Assembly: GCA_012838445.1 (NCBI GenBank)
Contig: DUPF01000149.1
Coordinates: 1-42,652, forward strand
DNA from: Intrasporangiaceae bacterium
GTDB taxonomy: Bacteria; Actinomycetota; Actinomycetes; Actinomycetales; Dermatophilaceae
DNA length: 42,652 nt
Direction of reading: 5' to 3'
Shown here: piece by piece, positions 42,416 through 42,652 of the stretch
How the letters are laid out: every line of letters starts with the position of its first letter
Position numbering within the stretch: position 1 is the first letter of the stretch
The notes under the pieces: model-generated
What the model was told of the DNA's origin: nothing
Seen by the model: the letters and a program-made list of their open reading frames with translations, nothing else
Database searches by the model: none
Translations under genes and position numbers: made by a program

Positions 42416-42652
42416 ATGTCCGACTCCCCGCAGAGCCGTCACGCCGTGAGCACCAGTGTGCGGACCGCCGCGATCTGGGAGTCGGTGCACGCCCTGGCCA
42501 GTGCGCGTCAGCGCGAACTCGGCCGACCACTCGTCGTCCTCGACCTCGGTGGTGGCACCGGGGGTCTCGCGGTGCCGCTCGCCGTCGAGGGCCACCACGT
42601 CCACGTCCTCGACCCCAGCCCCGACGCGCTCGCCTCCCTGCAGCGGCGGGCC
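42416..42652 (+). CDS. Class I SAM-dependent methyltransferase, N-terminal part only
   Basis: 79 codons before the window ends. Motif I (VVLDLGGGTGGLAVPLA) and the acidic residue ending strand 2 (VHVLDPSPDAL) identify a Rossmann-fold methyltransferase that binds S-adenosylmethionine. The substrate cannot be told. In many actinobacteria a gene of this kind stands close to mraZ and the division/cell-wall cluster, sometimes next to a DinB-type polymerase, so those may lie just beyond the edge (inference). Confidence 0.8.
   Translation, partial: MSDSPQSRHAVSTSVRTAAIWESVHALASARQRELGRPLVVLDLGGGTGGLAVPLAVEGHHVHVLDPSPDALASLQRRA

Overview
The window is a compact, very GC-rich stretch of a high-GC Gram-positive chromosome (Actinomycetota). 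The cytochrome bcc-aa3 oxidase genes, a PASTA kinase next to an Rv2175c-type DNA-binding protein, class II DAHP synthase, a MacS/MacR-type two-component pair, an actinobacterial LexA box and DnaE2 all fit. Gene order suggests Micrococcales, perhaps an Intrasporangiaceae/Dermatophilaceae relative; this is inference from context. I saw no mobile element, CRISPR array, rRNA or tRNA.

Layout. 1-1.4 kb: a truncated cysteine desulfurase-TusA fusion. 1.5-10.6 kb: aerobic respiration, with ctaC-ctaD-ctaF rightward and ctaE-qcrC-qcrA-qcrB leftward; between them lie a MOSC protein, a small metallopeptidase, a DUF167 protein and a terminator-like hairpin. 10.7-14.3 kb: an atypical receiver protein, trpD, a stand-alone Lrp/AsnC ligand-binding domain and a DEDDh exonuclease/GIY-YIG fusion. 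14.5-17.7 kb: a polytopic membrane protein converging on, and overlapping, a tightly coupled operon of three single-pass exported proteins of unknown function. 17.9-24.2 kb: a Cys-rich small protein, a zinc-peptidase lipoprotein, then SRPBCC, ArsA-type ATPase, a CxxCxxC protein, ROK glucokinase, an EEP hydrolase and a long ArgA-type acetyltransferase. 24.2-30.9 kb: a membrane protein, an esterase, PlsC, MacS, MacR, an intergenic palindrome cluster, DAHP synthase and threonine aldolase. 30.9-37.4 kb: an EamA transporter, PASTA kinase, LysM transglycosylase, Rv2175c-like protein, prenyl diphosphate synthase and MetF. 37.4-42.65 kb: a YbaK protein diverging from a LexA-box-controlled cassette of DUF6504, a HEPN protein and DnaE2, then the start of a methyltransferase.

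How the genes work together. The cta and qcr genes encode the menaquinol-to-oxygen bcc-aa3 supercomplex. The kinase, transglycosylase and Rv2175c homologue form a cell-wall sensing and remodelling group. The last cassette should be SOS-induced translesion synthesis, but it has no imuA'/imuB in the window.

Most striking points: (1) the desulfurase-TusA protein keeps its Cys residues but has no lysine in 466 residues, so it cannot hold PLP in the usual way; (2) GTATGC/GCATAC is strongly over-represented in every reading frame; (3) a TANNNT hexamer sits 6-8 nt before many start codons, pointing to widespread leaderless transcription; (4) the SOS cassette pairs DnaE2 with DUF6504 and HEPN proteins; (5) palindromes with a shared RATATAGC loop lie upstream of DAHP synthase.
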